This document shows, one piece after another, positions 11,419-21,208 of a stretch of 64,000 bases of DNA. Position numbers and translations under genes: made by a program. The stretch spans positions 287,488,265 through 287,552,264 of the forward strand of contig JAUMIR010000003.1 of assembly GCA_030847615.1 (NCBI GenBank), read 5' to 3'. The DNA comes from Gambelia wislizenii. Its lineage: Eukaryota; Chordata; Lepidosauria; Squamata; Crotaphytidae. Under the pieces are notes generated by a model. The model was given only the letters and a program-made list of their open reading frames with translations, did not search any database and was not told the DNA's origin. The first letter of the stretch is position 1. Every line of letters starts with the position of its first letter.

Positions 11419-12019
11419 TGTCATGACCAGCCAGGCTGAGAACTCTGAGGACTCAGAAGATGAACTTGAGCCAGCAGAGCTGGCTGAGTCTGAATCTAGC
11501 CCTGCTTTGCCATGTCTCAGCAGCCTAGCCTCCCCCCAGCACAGGGTCCAAGCCTGGGAGAAGTAGTTGGGCAACAGCAAGAGGAGGAGCAGGTACCTAC
11601 CTTTTGCCAGAGAAGAGCAGAAAGGGAGAGGTTACGATGCTCTTGCAGGCTAAAAGAAAGACACTCATTAATCACCAAGCAGCTGTGATTGGGAGCTGGA
11701 CCAACTTAAGCAGCTGGGATATGCTGGATTCCTGGTCAAAGGCTATCTGCATTCCCTGGTGAAAACATCTGCCTCTGACTCTCTTGGCTTTTGGAACCTT
11801 GCTTCTTGAACTTTGGATTATCCTGGAACCCTCGACCTTGGACTGTATTCATTGACCCATCTGCTGGAATCCTTGACCTTGGACTGCTTGCATTGATCTT
11901 CGACTTCTGACCCACTGGCTTGGTACTGACTACGCTTTAGGTACTGCGCCTCAGGAGTTGTTGTTATTATTGCAGCCCTGCTTGTTATCGGCTGCTTGCC
12001 TTGGCAGCTTTCCCGGACA
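11419..12019 (+). mobile_element. Solo LTR with 5-bp target duplication
   Basis: The 601-bp segment begins TGTCATGACC and ends CCCGGACA. It is flanked by the direct repeat ATGCC at 11414-11418 and 12020-12024, so both boundaries are well supported. It contains an acidic-looking purine-rich start (GAGGACTCAGAAGATGAAC) and many TTGGACT/TTGACC repeats. No internal retroviral genes follow, so it is a solo LTR left by recombination between two LTRs. A Gypsy/ERV-type origin is inferred from the 5-bp duplication and TGTCATG start. The LTR at 48886-49498 has a related start. Confidence 0.75.
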
Positions 12020-12024
12020 ATGCC

Positions 12025-12386
12025 CAGAAATTGAGGTGGGAGGGGTGGGCACAGTGTTCAGAGAAGAAGAGGTCAGCGACCCTTTTTCAAATGATTTTGA
12101 AATTGCCAACTTCAGCAGCCATTGTTTTCCTACACCTTCACCTGAGAGGACTGTGCTATAGATGCCGAAAATGGTTCATGAGCAAGGAAAGTTGGCTATG
12201 GTATCCTATGCGGAGACAATAGACTTGCTTGCTATTTGGGGTGAACAGAAGATACAGCAACAGCTGAGAGAATGCCACAGAAATATAGACCTTTTTGAAA
12301 AAATAGCTGCAGAGATGAGGCGCAAGGGGCATGATCGAACTGCTGAAGAATGCTGGGGGCTTCCATTATTGGCCCCCAGTGCCTAA
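12025..12386 (+). pseudogene. Myb/SANT-like DNA-binding domain fragment, broken
   Basis: In one frame, after a TAG at 12159-12161, the translation contains YAETIDLLAIWGE, then QQQLRECHRNIDLFEKIA and MRRKGHDRTAEECW. This pattern matches the Myb/SANT-like (trihelix-type) domain: conserved W-G, N-x-x-x-F/Y and G-x-x-R-T-x-x-x-C. That domain occurs in reptile zinc-finger/SCAN-type proteins and in proteins derived from Harbinger-type transposons. The expected region after the cysteine is lost and the frame ends at 12384-12386. The upstream part of the same frame lies just beyond the solo LTR, so the LTR broke into this sequence. It could be a decayed gene copy or an exon relic. I see no splice context. 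Confidence 0.5.
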
Positions 12387-12879
12387 TAGACTAGCCCTTC
12401 AAGTTTTTGAACTTGGACTGACACTGGAGGCCTGTCCTTATGAAGACCCTTTCCTGGAGGAACCGCACCACCTCCAAAAAGAAGTTGTGGTTCCTCCAGT
12501 TAGAGGAACACATGAGGCAGTCCATCGCACCAACCTGCTGGGAGAGACTCTCCAGAAGGACGTTGTTCTCACAGGTCTCCCAGTAGGTGATGCATCAGGC
12601 CACCCTATTACGTCCTCTAACCCCCTCGGCCATCATAATGCCATGAGGCAACTCAAGTTTTTATATTTCCGTAAAGATCATTAGAATCTGTCCTTACTGA
12701 TAGGATCCCGCAACTTACCTTTTTACATTTTAAAAATCCGTGTCCTGTAAACAATTGAAGTTCTGGTGGAGTTAGCTACTTTCCTGCACTTCACCACCTC
12801 AAGGACCCTTTTTTTGGGGGGGGGTCGTTAAAAGTACCCTTTCTGTTAATTACAATCATCAATTCAACAATGTAGCTGA
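12387..12879. other. Unassigned; one 117-codon open frame
   Basis: An open frame at 12331-12684 (+), in another frame than the Myb/SANT-like fragment, encodes a Pro/Leu/His-rich 117-residue product that I do not recognise. It may be a frame-shifted continuation of the same decayed sequence or chance. A G-run occurs near 12815. Confidence 0.3.
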
Positions 12880-13515
12880 TTAGATTTTCATAAACTGTAT
12901 CGGTTCAAACAACGTTATGAATATGAGCTGTGCTCCTTCTCATCTCATCATCTGGCTTTTCTTCGCAAACGAAGATTCAGGAAGGACTCATCCCGCGCTT
13001 TCTGCAAGCGCGCTGATGACTAAAAAGGCCAATCCGAGATAAACAAGTCCGGTTGCAAAAAGCACAGCAGAAAAGCACTCCTTGGGTGATGTTTTTGGGT
13101 TGTGATTCTTTCTGCGTTGTCGTTTCTCTTCAAGACTTGTTCGGCGTGAGTTCTCAAATAAGGCTGCAGCATTGTGGATAGTGCGTCTCCATGCCTCCCG
13201 ATGTGAGGCCAGGGTGGACCACTGTTGGTGATCAATTTGGCCGAGCCTGAGATGTTGTTTCAGGGAGTCTTTGTATCACTTTTTTGGAGCGCCCCTCTTA
13301 CGCTGACCCGTGGCGAGTTCACCGTAGAGTAGTATTTTTGGGAGGCGATGGTCCTCCATCCTAGAAACGTGCCCTGCCCAGCGCAGCTGTGTTCTCAGTA
13401 TCATGGCCTCAATGCTGGTGATCCCGGCTTGCTCAAGGACAGCAACATTCGTCACATAGTCAGTCCAGTGTATATTTAGGATTGTGCGTAGACAGCGCTG
13501 ATGAAAGCGCTCGAC
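12880..13515 (-). mobile_element. LINE ORF2 C-terminal end with terminal zinc finger
   Basis: On the minus strand, 13515-12970 reads as a nearly continuous frame: RFHQRCLRTILNIHWTDYVT, QAGITSIEA, then TQLRWAGHVSRMEDHRLPK, LLYGEL and KRGAPKK, with one TGA stop after it. In the next frame the end encodes CAFCNRTCLSRIGLFSHQRAC, a CxxC...HxxxC-type finger. This order is typical of the C-terminus of certain RTE-like vertebrate and invertebrate LINEs. Everything upstream, including RT and endonuclease, is missing. The clade is uncertain. Confidence 0.65.
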
Positions 13516-14655
13516 ATGTAAAAGCAGTCACAACACTTCATAATTCAATAGTAAACACAACGGTAGAATCGTAATATACTTTTTATTTTGTGATTTTACA
13601 TATTTTCACAACTAGAATACGTTTTTAAAAAATCATAGCTATATTAATGTACATGTTAAGTTAATGCATATTGTTAATGTGTAATGTTAATGTTAATGCA
13701 TTACCATAATGCTATGTTCATACATAAAGGGTAAAAGATTGATACAGCATAGGTGTATTAATTGTATTGATTCCACATAACACCCTTCTTCGTAAGTTGG
13801 AGGAGTACTGTCGCATCTGTTGCATGAGAAGAAGGAGATATAACAGTCTGACACGCTGCCAACATCTCCTTCTGGCAAGCATTTTCATGGTACCTTGAAT
13901 GAGGACAGCAATAGCCATACAGCATGCTATTGAACTTTCCATGATTAAATCTGTACAAAAGTTATAGCAGATCACAGTCACTATCAACCTGGCAAATGTT
14001 CACTGACCAATGCAGAAGTTTGAGCAAACATTTGTTGCCGGCAATAGCATCGTTCGTGGAGGGAAACTCCACAGGAAGTATGTCACTAAGGTTGTGAAAA
14101 AGTGAGTAATCACATCATTGACTGACAGAACCTTTTCCCATGTAAACAAAAAAGGTATGGGATACTATGTCTCAGGCTCTTGCTTTTGTCATGGAAAAGG
14201 TTGATGTATAAACAACAATCTCGGGATAATGTCCATCCCGGGAGAAATTGTGTAAACAATAAGAGACGAACTCGGGATGAGGATATCTCGCTTCTCCCAG
14301 GGATAAAAATTGCCATGTAACTGAGCCCCGGCTGTGTACATGTGATGCAAGAGGATTTTAGTATCATAGGTTCTGCAAAATAAAGTACTGCTTCAAGCAT
14401 TGATATTGTTTATATGATACCTACACTAGAGGGAGAATATAATGACCTTGGATCTTGGGCTCTAAGATCACCATGTACGTATGACCTTGCCTGAATTATG
14501 CTATGCTATTTTATTAAATCCAATGTTAGTTCCAGCTAGAATAAGTGCACTGAAACCAATGGAGCTTACATAAGCACTGGCTAACAAAACTCATTCTTTC
14601 AGGCTATAATTGGCTTAGTTTTACTATACAGTACCTGAAAGTTTTTTTTTCAGAT
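13516..14655. other. Possible decayed PIF/Harbinger-like element
   Basis: No gene is clear. On the minus strand 13987-13718 encodes a Leu/Arg-rich stretch (QRVRLLYLLLLMQQMRQ) vaguely like the N-terminus of some Harbinger transposase ORFs. At 14218-14330 there is a GC-richer block with CTCGGGATAATGTCCATCCC, ending GTAACTGAGCCCC, that looks like a transposon terminus. The matching left end was not found, so the assignment is weak. Confidence 0.25.
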
Positions 14656-14660
14656 AGACC
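14656..14660. other. Target-site duplication AGACC, left copy (copia-2)
   Basis: AGACC directly precedes the 5' LTR and is repeated at 18525-18529 directly after the 3' LTR. Confidence 0.85.
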
Positions 14661-15016
14661 TATCAGGAAATGACATGGATGTGACCACAAGATGGAGCTG
14701 TAAGCTTAGAAATGAAAGTATTTAAGCTCCAGTGGCAGGTGTGTGTTAGCATTTGAGAGTATGCACATCTGAGATGCCTGACGTAACAGGCATTGTTTAA
14801 CTGCCTATAAAAAGGAGATGGGAATTATCTCCAGTGTGGGTTTGTTGTGGATGGTGGTTGGCAAAGCACTTTGTTGGGGTGAAGGAATTTTTCCTTCTCA
14901 GCCTGAAGTCTTTTTGCAGACATCTCTCCAGAAACCTTCTCCTTGGTGTCCTGTCAATGTGGAACAACTCTGCAGGTGGTTGTGGTGGGCACAGCGCTTC
15001 TTTCTATGCCCCAACA
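14661..15016 (+). repeat. copia-2 5' LTR, internally deleted
   Basis: 356 bp. It begins TATCAGGAAATGAC (TG mutated to TA) and ends CCCCAACA. A TATA box (TATAAAAA) lies at 14806-14813. Compared with the 498-bp 3' LTR, it lacks roughly 137 bp between two short repeats of the form CAGTTTGTTGG and CAGTGTGCTGG. The missing part includes the ATTAAA signal. Confidence 0.85.
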
Positions 15017-15033
15017 AGGGTTATAGGCCCAGT
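15017..15033 (+). promoter_or_regulatory. copia-2 primer-binding site (half tRNA-iMet type)
   Basis: AGGGTTATAGGCCCAGT starts right after the LTR. After one spacer A it is complementary, with one mismatch, to the anticodon arm of vertebrate initiator tRNA-Met (CTGGGCCCATAACCC), not to the tRNA 3' end. This is the arrangement known for Drosophila copia, where a 5' half-tRNA primes minus-strand synthesis. Confidence 0.8.
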
Positions 15034-15253
15034 GTCCGCATGGACAATGCTTGAGAAGCTGTGGGGATATAGTTCTGCAATTGGTGAGCTGTTTTGAGTT
15101 CCTGGAGGGGTGAAGAGAGAAGTCCTTGAAAGGAGTGAGTTAAGTGTGTCTACTCACGGACTCTGCTCTTATCTGTTTGCTTTGGAAAGCTAATTGTTTT
15201 TGGCAGCCTGCCTGGACTGTTTGTTTGCATCTGTTTAAAGTCACAGACTCGGT

Positions 15254-17958
15254 GCAAACAGGTTTGAAAAGCTGTCTGAGAAGAACTATGCTTCCTGGAA
15301 AATTTACATGCAGGCTTTACTAATAAAGCAGGACTTATGGGACTATGCAAAGAAACAACCTGACCCTGCTAATGAGGATGAATTAATAGGTGATGAGAAA
15401 GCTACAGCTACCATTATTCTAGCTGAAGAACTGAATCGGCTGAATAATATTAGAGATAAAAAGTCAGCGTTTGAAGTCTGGAAAGCTCTTGAGAATGTCA
15501 AACCAACCAGCTGGAGTCTTGTCAAAACTGGTGTGCAGCAGAAAGCTGTATTGTTGTAAACAGCAGGAAGGTGAATCTGTGCTTGTGCATTTAAAAAGGA
15601 TGCAGGATAATTTTGCAGAGTGCAGCCGGCGTGGCATCTGAATAGAAGAAACCCAAAAAGCTTTTATACTCCTGAGTAATCTAAACAGTGAATGGGAGTT
15701 TCTAATGTACAATCTCCAAGGAGTAGCCGAAGCTGATTTAAATGTCGACCTCATGGCATCCAGAATATTGGAAGAGGCACAGAGGAGAGACTCAGAGGAG
15801 AGCTTCAAGGGAGTGACCAGCTGGAGGAGACAACCAACCAACCAATCCATGTCCTTGTCTGAGGAAGGGAGTGCTGCTGTCTGCAGAACACAGAGATGTT
15901 TTTCCTGTGGAGAGACCGGACATTTGATAAAGAACTGTCCTAAGGTCTCCGCAGCAAAGAAAGGACAGAACTCACAAAGAAAAAGAAAAGACAAGCCCCA
16001 AGATGGGAGGGGGTTTGCTACTACTGTAGAGGGAGTTGTAAATGAGAAAAAGGGCCAGTCTGTCTGGATTTTGGACAGTGGGTGTTCTCACCATATGACC
16101 CCTGATAAAGAAAAACTACAGAGCTCAAAGCCAGCACCCGTGGACACTGTGGTATTTGCAGATGGTGAATCTGGCAGTGTATAGATTCAAGGGTCTGTAT
16201 TAATTCCTGGTTTAAATAAGGTATTTCATAATGTACTGTGTGCACCAAAACTACAAAATAGCCTCGTAAGTGTGGCATCCCTAACCAGTGATGGACATGA
16301 AATCCTTTTCAAAGGAGATGAGGGGATCGTGTCCAAGGAGGGAGTAGTATGTGGTAAAGCCATAAAGAAAAATCACATTTATCAAATGGTAGCACAGGTG
16401 CAGTGTGGGAATGTAACAAATAAGCCACTGCATGATGGGTGTGCTCATTACCTTCATAGAGTTATGGGCCATATAAGCTTCAAAGGTTTGAGAAACCTAG
16501 AGGAGGTTTGCCCAGAGTTCAAGGTAGAGAACTGTAAAAGTTACCTGGACTGTGCTATTTGCAAAAAAGTAAAGGTCAAGTCTTACCCTGTAGCGAAGTG
16601 AGCAAATGCATAACCCAGAGGCCTTTTCAGGTTGTACATGCAGATTTATCAGGGCCACATCAAGTAAAGAGTAAAGGGGGTAGCAGGTTTACCCTATTGA
16701 TAGTAGATAGGCATACCAGATTTACCTATGTGGCAATGCTCAAAACCAAAAGTGAGGCTGCTGATATGATCCAAAAATGGTCAATTCTGTTGAAAGGGAA
16801 TTTCCTTACAAGGTTGGCACTGTTGTGACTGACAGAGGTGGGGAGTTCTTAAGTACTAATTTGCAGCAGTGGTTTGGGATCCAACATAAAACTTCAAATC
16901 CCAGATGTCCAGCTGAGGATGGTTTGGCTGAACGTAGGATTGGGATGATAACCCAAATAAGGGATTGTATGTTAGAGGATTCTGGAGCACCAGCTAATCT
17001 GTGGGGAGAAGCAACAAGAACCGCTTGTCATATTGTAAATAGGTCATGGTGTAGTGCGATAAACCAAACACCATACTACTTATTGTATAGAAGAGCACCA
17101 AACCTAAAGTACTTAAGAGTGTTTGGACAATTTGCATCAGTGTACATTCCCCCTCAGTTCAGGAAAAAGAATCAGCCCAAAAGCCAAAGGTTGCATTTTG
17201 TGGGCTATGAGGGGAACAAGTACAGGTTCCTGATGGATGGGAATGGGATTTTGTATTCAAGGAGTGCTAAGTTTGAGACTCATGCTGGGTGGAAGAGAGT
17301 ATACCGTGACCAAAATGTTGATGTAAAACAGAAAGCCAGTGTGGTAGATAAGAACAACGGAAATGGAGGGGTACATGCTTCCAGGGATGTCTTAGATGAG
17401 AAACCAGGTGTGTCACAACAGCCTGGAATTTTGAGTAAACAGGGCACTGTGAAGGTGCCTGGTACTCCAGAAGAGCCTAGCACTTCATTAGACTTGCAAC
17501 CAAAGCCAGAGATAGTGACTGTGAAACAAGAACAAGTTGAGACTCATGGGCAAGACACTCAGGCCTGTGTTAATAGCAATGACATTGAGGGTGGTCAAGG
17601 TACATTCCTGATTCCCATGAGGTCTCAGAAAGGAAAGTTCTTCATAGTAAATCAGGGACAAGCCTCTTCTGTGGCAGCAGTAAAAAGAACTGAAAACACT
17701 CCAGAAAGAGCCAGGAGAACATGCACTAAGCTGGAGGGGTGGAAGAAAACCAAAACTCTGGCGTGTGTGGCAGAGTATAGCCAGGATATGTTTGGTGGGA
17801 TGGTCAGGCCTGTAAGTAAAAGGAAATTGACAAATGATAGCACCAGGGAAGCCAGAGCTGGGTGGGTCTGTAGCATGGGCTATCAAGGTCTAGGAAAACA
17901 CTGTGGCATTGTAAAGAATGGGAAAGGAGTCGCAGACTCTAGAAATATCAGCGAGTAA
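15254..17958 (+). pseudogene. copia-2 gag-protease-integrase remnant
   Basis: Gag begins near 15263 (FEKLSEKNYASWKIYMQALL) without a preserved start codon and shifts frame at about 15550. The zinc knuckle CFSCGETGHLIKNC (CX2CX4HX4C) and the protease site WILDSGCSHHM lie in 15705-16184. Stops occur near 15639, 16182 and 16599. The integrase zinc domain has HRVMGH and CAICKK. The catalytic residues are in HADLSG (frame 2), then after another shift near 16790 in VTDRGGEFL and DGLAERR (frame 1). The last frame, 16777-17958, stays open for 393 codons through the integrase C-terminus and a Gln/Pro-rich linker, then ends without RT or RNase H. Confidence 0.85.
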
Positions 17959-18017
17959 GGTCACAGTATATAAAAGGATAGGTGTAAATGACACATGGGA
18001 CACACCACATGTCATTT

Positions 18018-18026
18018 GGAGGGGAA
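18018..18026 (+). promoter_or_regulatory. copia-2 polypurine tract
   Basis: GGAGGGGAA lies immediately upstream of the 3' LTR. It primes plus-strand DNA synthesis in LTR elements and nearly equals the GGAGGGGAT tract of copia-1. Confidence 0.85.
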
Positions 18027-18524
18027 TGTCAGGAAATGACATGGATGTGACCACAAGATGGAGATGTAAGCTTAGAAATGAAAGTGGTTGAGCTCCAGTG
18101 GCAGGTGTGTGTGAGAGTTAGCATTTGAGAGTATGCACACCTGAGATGCCTGATGTAGCAGGCATTGTTTAACTGCCTATAAAAAGGAGATGGGAATTAT
18201 CTCCAGTGTGAGTTGTTGTGGATGGTGGTTGGTGAAGCAGTTTGTTGGTTTAAGAGAGATTGTCCTATACTCTGTATATTTATTGTAAATATACTGCAAA
18301 CAAAGATTAAAGCCCTCAAGTTGAGTGAAAGCTGGCCTTGTTGCTGTCTTTATTTGGCAAGCCAGAGCTCAAGGCAGTGTGCTGGGGTGAAGGAATTTTT
18401 CCTTCTCAGTCTGAAGTCTTTTTGCAGAAGTCTCTCCAGAAACCTTCTCCTTGGCGTCCTGTCAATGTGGAACAACTCTGCGGGTGGTCATGGTGGACAC
18501 GGCGCTTCTTTCTATGCCCCAACA
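18027..18524 (+). repeat. copia-2 3' LTR
   Basis: 498 bp, TGTCAGGAAA...CCCCAACA. TATA box TATAAAAA at 18178-18185 and poly(A) signal ATTAAA at 18306-18311, followed by the U5 part shared with the 5' LTR. AGACC follows at 18525-18529. Point differences from the 5' LTR show age. Confidence 0.9.
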
Positions 18525-18784
18525 AGACCAATGAGCTGTGCCAAACAAAGGAGCCCTGGCTTCACAAAGGGTAGAGACATCCTGGATACCAAAAAAGATT
18601 GCCTTGCTTCTGCAGTAGTTATTTTTTACTGTCATTTGTTTCAGCCCCACATGGACAAGAAGCAGGGAGTGGAGTCTGCCTTCATGAGATCCCTCACCTG
18701 AACAACACAAGCAACATCTGAGACAACATTTAGGCCTGTGAGTTTATCACAATTACTTTTATTTCTTTATTTTTTAACATCTTT

Positions 18785-18890
18785 TACCTGATGAAGAAGC
18801 CAGTAGAGCTTCAAAAGCTTGCATCATGTGTTTTGCAGTTTGGTTTGCCAATAAAGGTGTCACTTTTTCTATGGATTCTGGATTTTCTTT
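18785..18890 (+). mobile_element. Penelope-like element tail with degenerate hammerhead motif
   Basis: CTGATGA (18788-18794) is followed by an extra A, a stem GAAGC (18796-18800)/GCTTC (18808-18812) and AAAAGC where a hammerhead has GAAA. Then come AGCTTGCATC and a CCAATAAAGGTGTCAC block with an AATAAA signal. The 'CTGATGA-stem-GAAAGCTT...AATAAA...GGTG(C/T)CAC' order is a common dispersed reptile repeat that I associate with Penelope-like elements. Core position G12 is A, so ribozyme activity is unlikely. Confidence 0.45.
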
Positions 18891-19414
18891 TCCTATCCAT
18901 GTCAGTAAATCAACTCCAGCTGTAATTCACATTGTCTTTGGCCTTTCATCTATTATCTTGTTACTGGAGACATGTGCATACCCAGATACAGTGACATGTC
19001 ATATGGGAAATGCTATTCTCTATGCTATAATATAGTAATGAGAGATTACTACCACATTCTTGTCATTAGCAATTATTGGATGGGCATGAACTAGTGTAAA
19101 TTACTTCAGGCAAACAGAATGGAGGATGGCACGCACCAATCCAAAATCCCTCTGTATCTTAGTCTAGGGCTGGTTGGGTTCCTCCACGCCAGTCTTTATC
19201 AAAAAATAATAGCTTTGACAAATCTGCTAAGAAAAGTAGTCCTTTATGCATCAAGGCTATAATCCACACTGCTAAATTTGACAAACATGATAAATAAGGA
19301 TTATAGATAGTTGCAGTTGTCTTACATTTATGAGCTGATATGCTAGTTGGTAGGATTAAAAGAGGGAAAGTACAAAATTAAGAAATCGATAACATTACTG
19401 CAAAACTGAGAGCC
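18891..19414. other. No recognisable feature
   Basis: Non-coding AT-rich sequence without an open frame or repeat signature that I recognise. Confidence 0.4.
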
Positions 19415-19640
19415 AAAGCTTGAGTGTTGGACTTTGACTGGAGACCAGGGTTCAGATACTCACTCAGCCATGGAATTGGGTGATCTTAGGCAAATCACAC
19501 TCTCTCAGCATCAGAGGAGGGCAAAGGCAAATCACCTCTGAACAAATCTTGCCAAGAAAATCCCATGATAGATTCACCTTCAGGTCTCCTTAAGGACTCC
19601 GTAAATCAGAAACAACCTGAAGGCACACAGCAAGTGCAAA
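19415..19640 (+). mobile_element. SINE (Sauria type)
   Basis: GAGTGTTGGACTTTGACTGG and GACCAGGGTTCAGAT form the tRNA-like head. The body carries CTCAGCCATGG and TCTTGCCAAGAAAATCCCAT. The tail ends AAACAACCTGAAGGCACACAGCAAG. The copy is nearly full length. Confidence 0.8.
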
Positions 19641-19671
19641 ACTAGAAGTCACCCTCATTGATGGTCTAGAT

Positions 19672-19782
19672 TTTTGTTATTATTGTGTGCCCTCATGTCA
19701 TTTCTGACTTATGGCAACCATAAGGTGAACCTAGCACAGGGTTTCCTTGGCAAGGTTTGATCAGAGGTAGTTTGCCATTAGG
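19672..19782 (-). mobile_element. SINE (Sauria type), 3' part, reverse orientation
   Basis: TTGTTATTATTGTGTGCCCT then TTCTGACTTATGGCAACCAT and GGGTTTCCTTGGCAAGG are the reverse complement of the SINE tail. It lies 30 bp from, and tail-to-tail with, the SINE at 19415-19640. Confidence 0.75.
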
Positions 19783-19861
19783 CCCACTGAAATCAATGAG
19801 ATTATGTAAGTGATGACTAACAGGTTTCATTTAAAAAAATGTGTTGATCAGTTTACACAGA

Positions 19862-20454
19862 AGGCTTGTCTATACAAGGGGTAAAAATGTGGAGTGATGC
19901 ACACTAATGCCAATTCGCAGCAGCTTTAATTTGTCTCCACAACTTTTTGGCAAGATTGCAGGCATGCAAAGCCATACACATTTGTTGTTCAAGTGGGCAT
20001 GCCTGCGAATCGAGATGGAGGGTGTGAGTGAATTACTCACGGTTTTATTGTTACCAGTTGCCACAGCGAAACTGCAATATTCCACTTAAATTAATAGAAA
20101 AGAAAGGGGAAAGGTTGTTTCGTTGCCTTAGCACACACAATCACTATGGTGAAAATCCAACATGGCAGTTTCAGACGCTTGTCTTGTTAACAAGCTCCTT
20201 GCACACATCAGCTTCCACTTCCACTCTTATTAGGAATGCAAAGCAAAGTGAATTGGTTATCCCAATGACCAAGAATGCACATGCCCTGCAGAGCTTTCTT
20301 AAAAAAAATATAGGAAAAACCATCCTGCATAGTTTTTGGTGTTTTTGTTCCCCCTCTTTCCAAATAAGGTGGATTGGTGCATGATGCCATTTACAATAAA
20401 AATCGTATTCTTCTTGAATTCTATGAGGAGTATTTTTGCTGTTTAGACAAGCCC
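19862..20454. mobile_element. MITE B (copy 2)
   Basis: The left end AAGGCTTGTCTATACAAGGGG and right end TATTTTTGCTGTTTAGACAAGCCC (20431-20454) are imperfect inverted repeats. The interior includes GCAGCAGCTTTAATTTGTCTCCAC and a GTGAGTGAATTACTCACGG block also present in the 46.3-kb copy. No transposase is encoded. Confidence 0.7.
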
Positions 20455-20887
20455 AGAGTATCCCTGTGAAGCTCTGCAGGTTTCCTGCTCTTGTTGCTGA
20501 CAGTCAATGAAGCCATGCTTCCTTTCTCATAGCACCTGCAAAAAGTGCTTCCTCCCTGATATGTATTTGGCCATTGTGTGGAAATGACTCTACAACCACT
20601 CTGATGTATCTGCATAGAACTTCTCAACACCAGTGGGTGGGCTAATGGCAGTTGGGGGATGACCATAATATGCATCAATTGTGGGGTGAGGAAATGTATC
20701 CATAGCTGGCCCACATTTCTATCTACACATAGGTGCATCTCCATTTTTTCCTACAAATTCTCTCAGTGGTAGCTTTCATGTCAGGGGAGGATGAATCTCC
20801 TCTGAGTTTTAATGTGAAGACATCATCCAAGGGGCAGACCCCTATCTCCCAAATAGGCTGTGCACCTTGGAGATCTTTAAAATTCAA

Positions 20888-21208
20888 TCTAAGACTTGAA
20901 GGGATGTCATATTGAGGATAGAGCAAGCTTGTTTTCAGCTGCTACAGAGACTAAGACGTGGAGAAATGGACTCAAACTACAGGAAAAGAGATCCCACCTT
21001 AACATTAGGAAGAACTTCCTAAAAGTAAAAGTAAGAGCTGTTCGGCAGTGGAATGCACTGCCTCACAGTGTGGTGGAGTCTCCTTCTTTGGAGGTTTTTA
21101 AACAGAGGCTGGATGGCCATCTGTTGGGAGTGCTTTGATTGGGTTTTCCTGCATGGCACGGGTTTGGACTGGATGGCTCTTGTGGTCTCTTCCAACTCTA
21201 TGATTCTA
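20888..21208 (+). mobile_element. CR1 LINE 3' end fragment
   Basis: The translation contains GCHIED, RSHLNIRKNFLKV, RAVRQWNALPHSVVESPSLE and VFKQRLDGH, the CR1 ORF2 C-terminus, followed by GGTCTCTTCCAACTCTATGATTCTA. It covers the same region as the end of the 7.9-9.2 kb copy. About 320 bp, 5'-truncated. Confidence 0.85.

Larger units (their letters stand above)
14661..18524 (+). mobile_element. Ty1/copia LTR retrotransposon, defective (copia-2)
   Basis: A 3864-bp element bounded by 5-bp AGACC duplications. The order is 5' LTR, primer-binding site, decayed gag-protease-integrase, polypurine tract, 3' LTR. The integrase-before-RT order and the single gag-pol layout mark it as Ty1/copia. Reverse transcriptase and RNase H are absent: the internal region is about 3.0 kb against 4.2 kb in copia-1. 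Several stops and frameshifts show it cannot move itself. It retains the cis-acting sites needed for mobilisation in trans. Confidence 0.9.

Noticed and set aside
12331..12684. 117-codon frame as a host gene
   Set aside because: No recognisable domain, no splice signals, different frame from the neighbouring Myb/SANT fragment. Kept only as unassigned sequence.
13718..13987. Harbinger transposase gene
   Set aside because: Only a Leu/Arg-rich stretch is suggestive; no DDE motif and no matching pair of termini was found.
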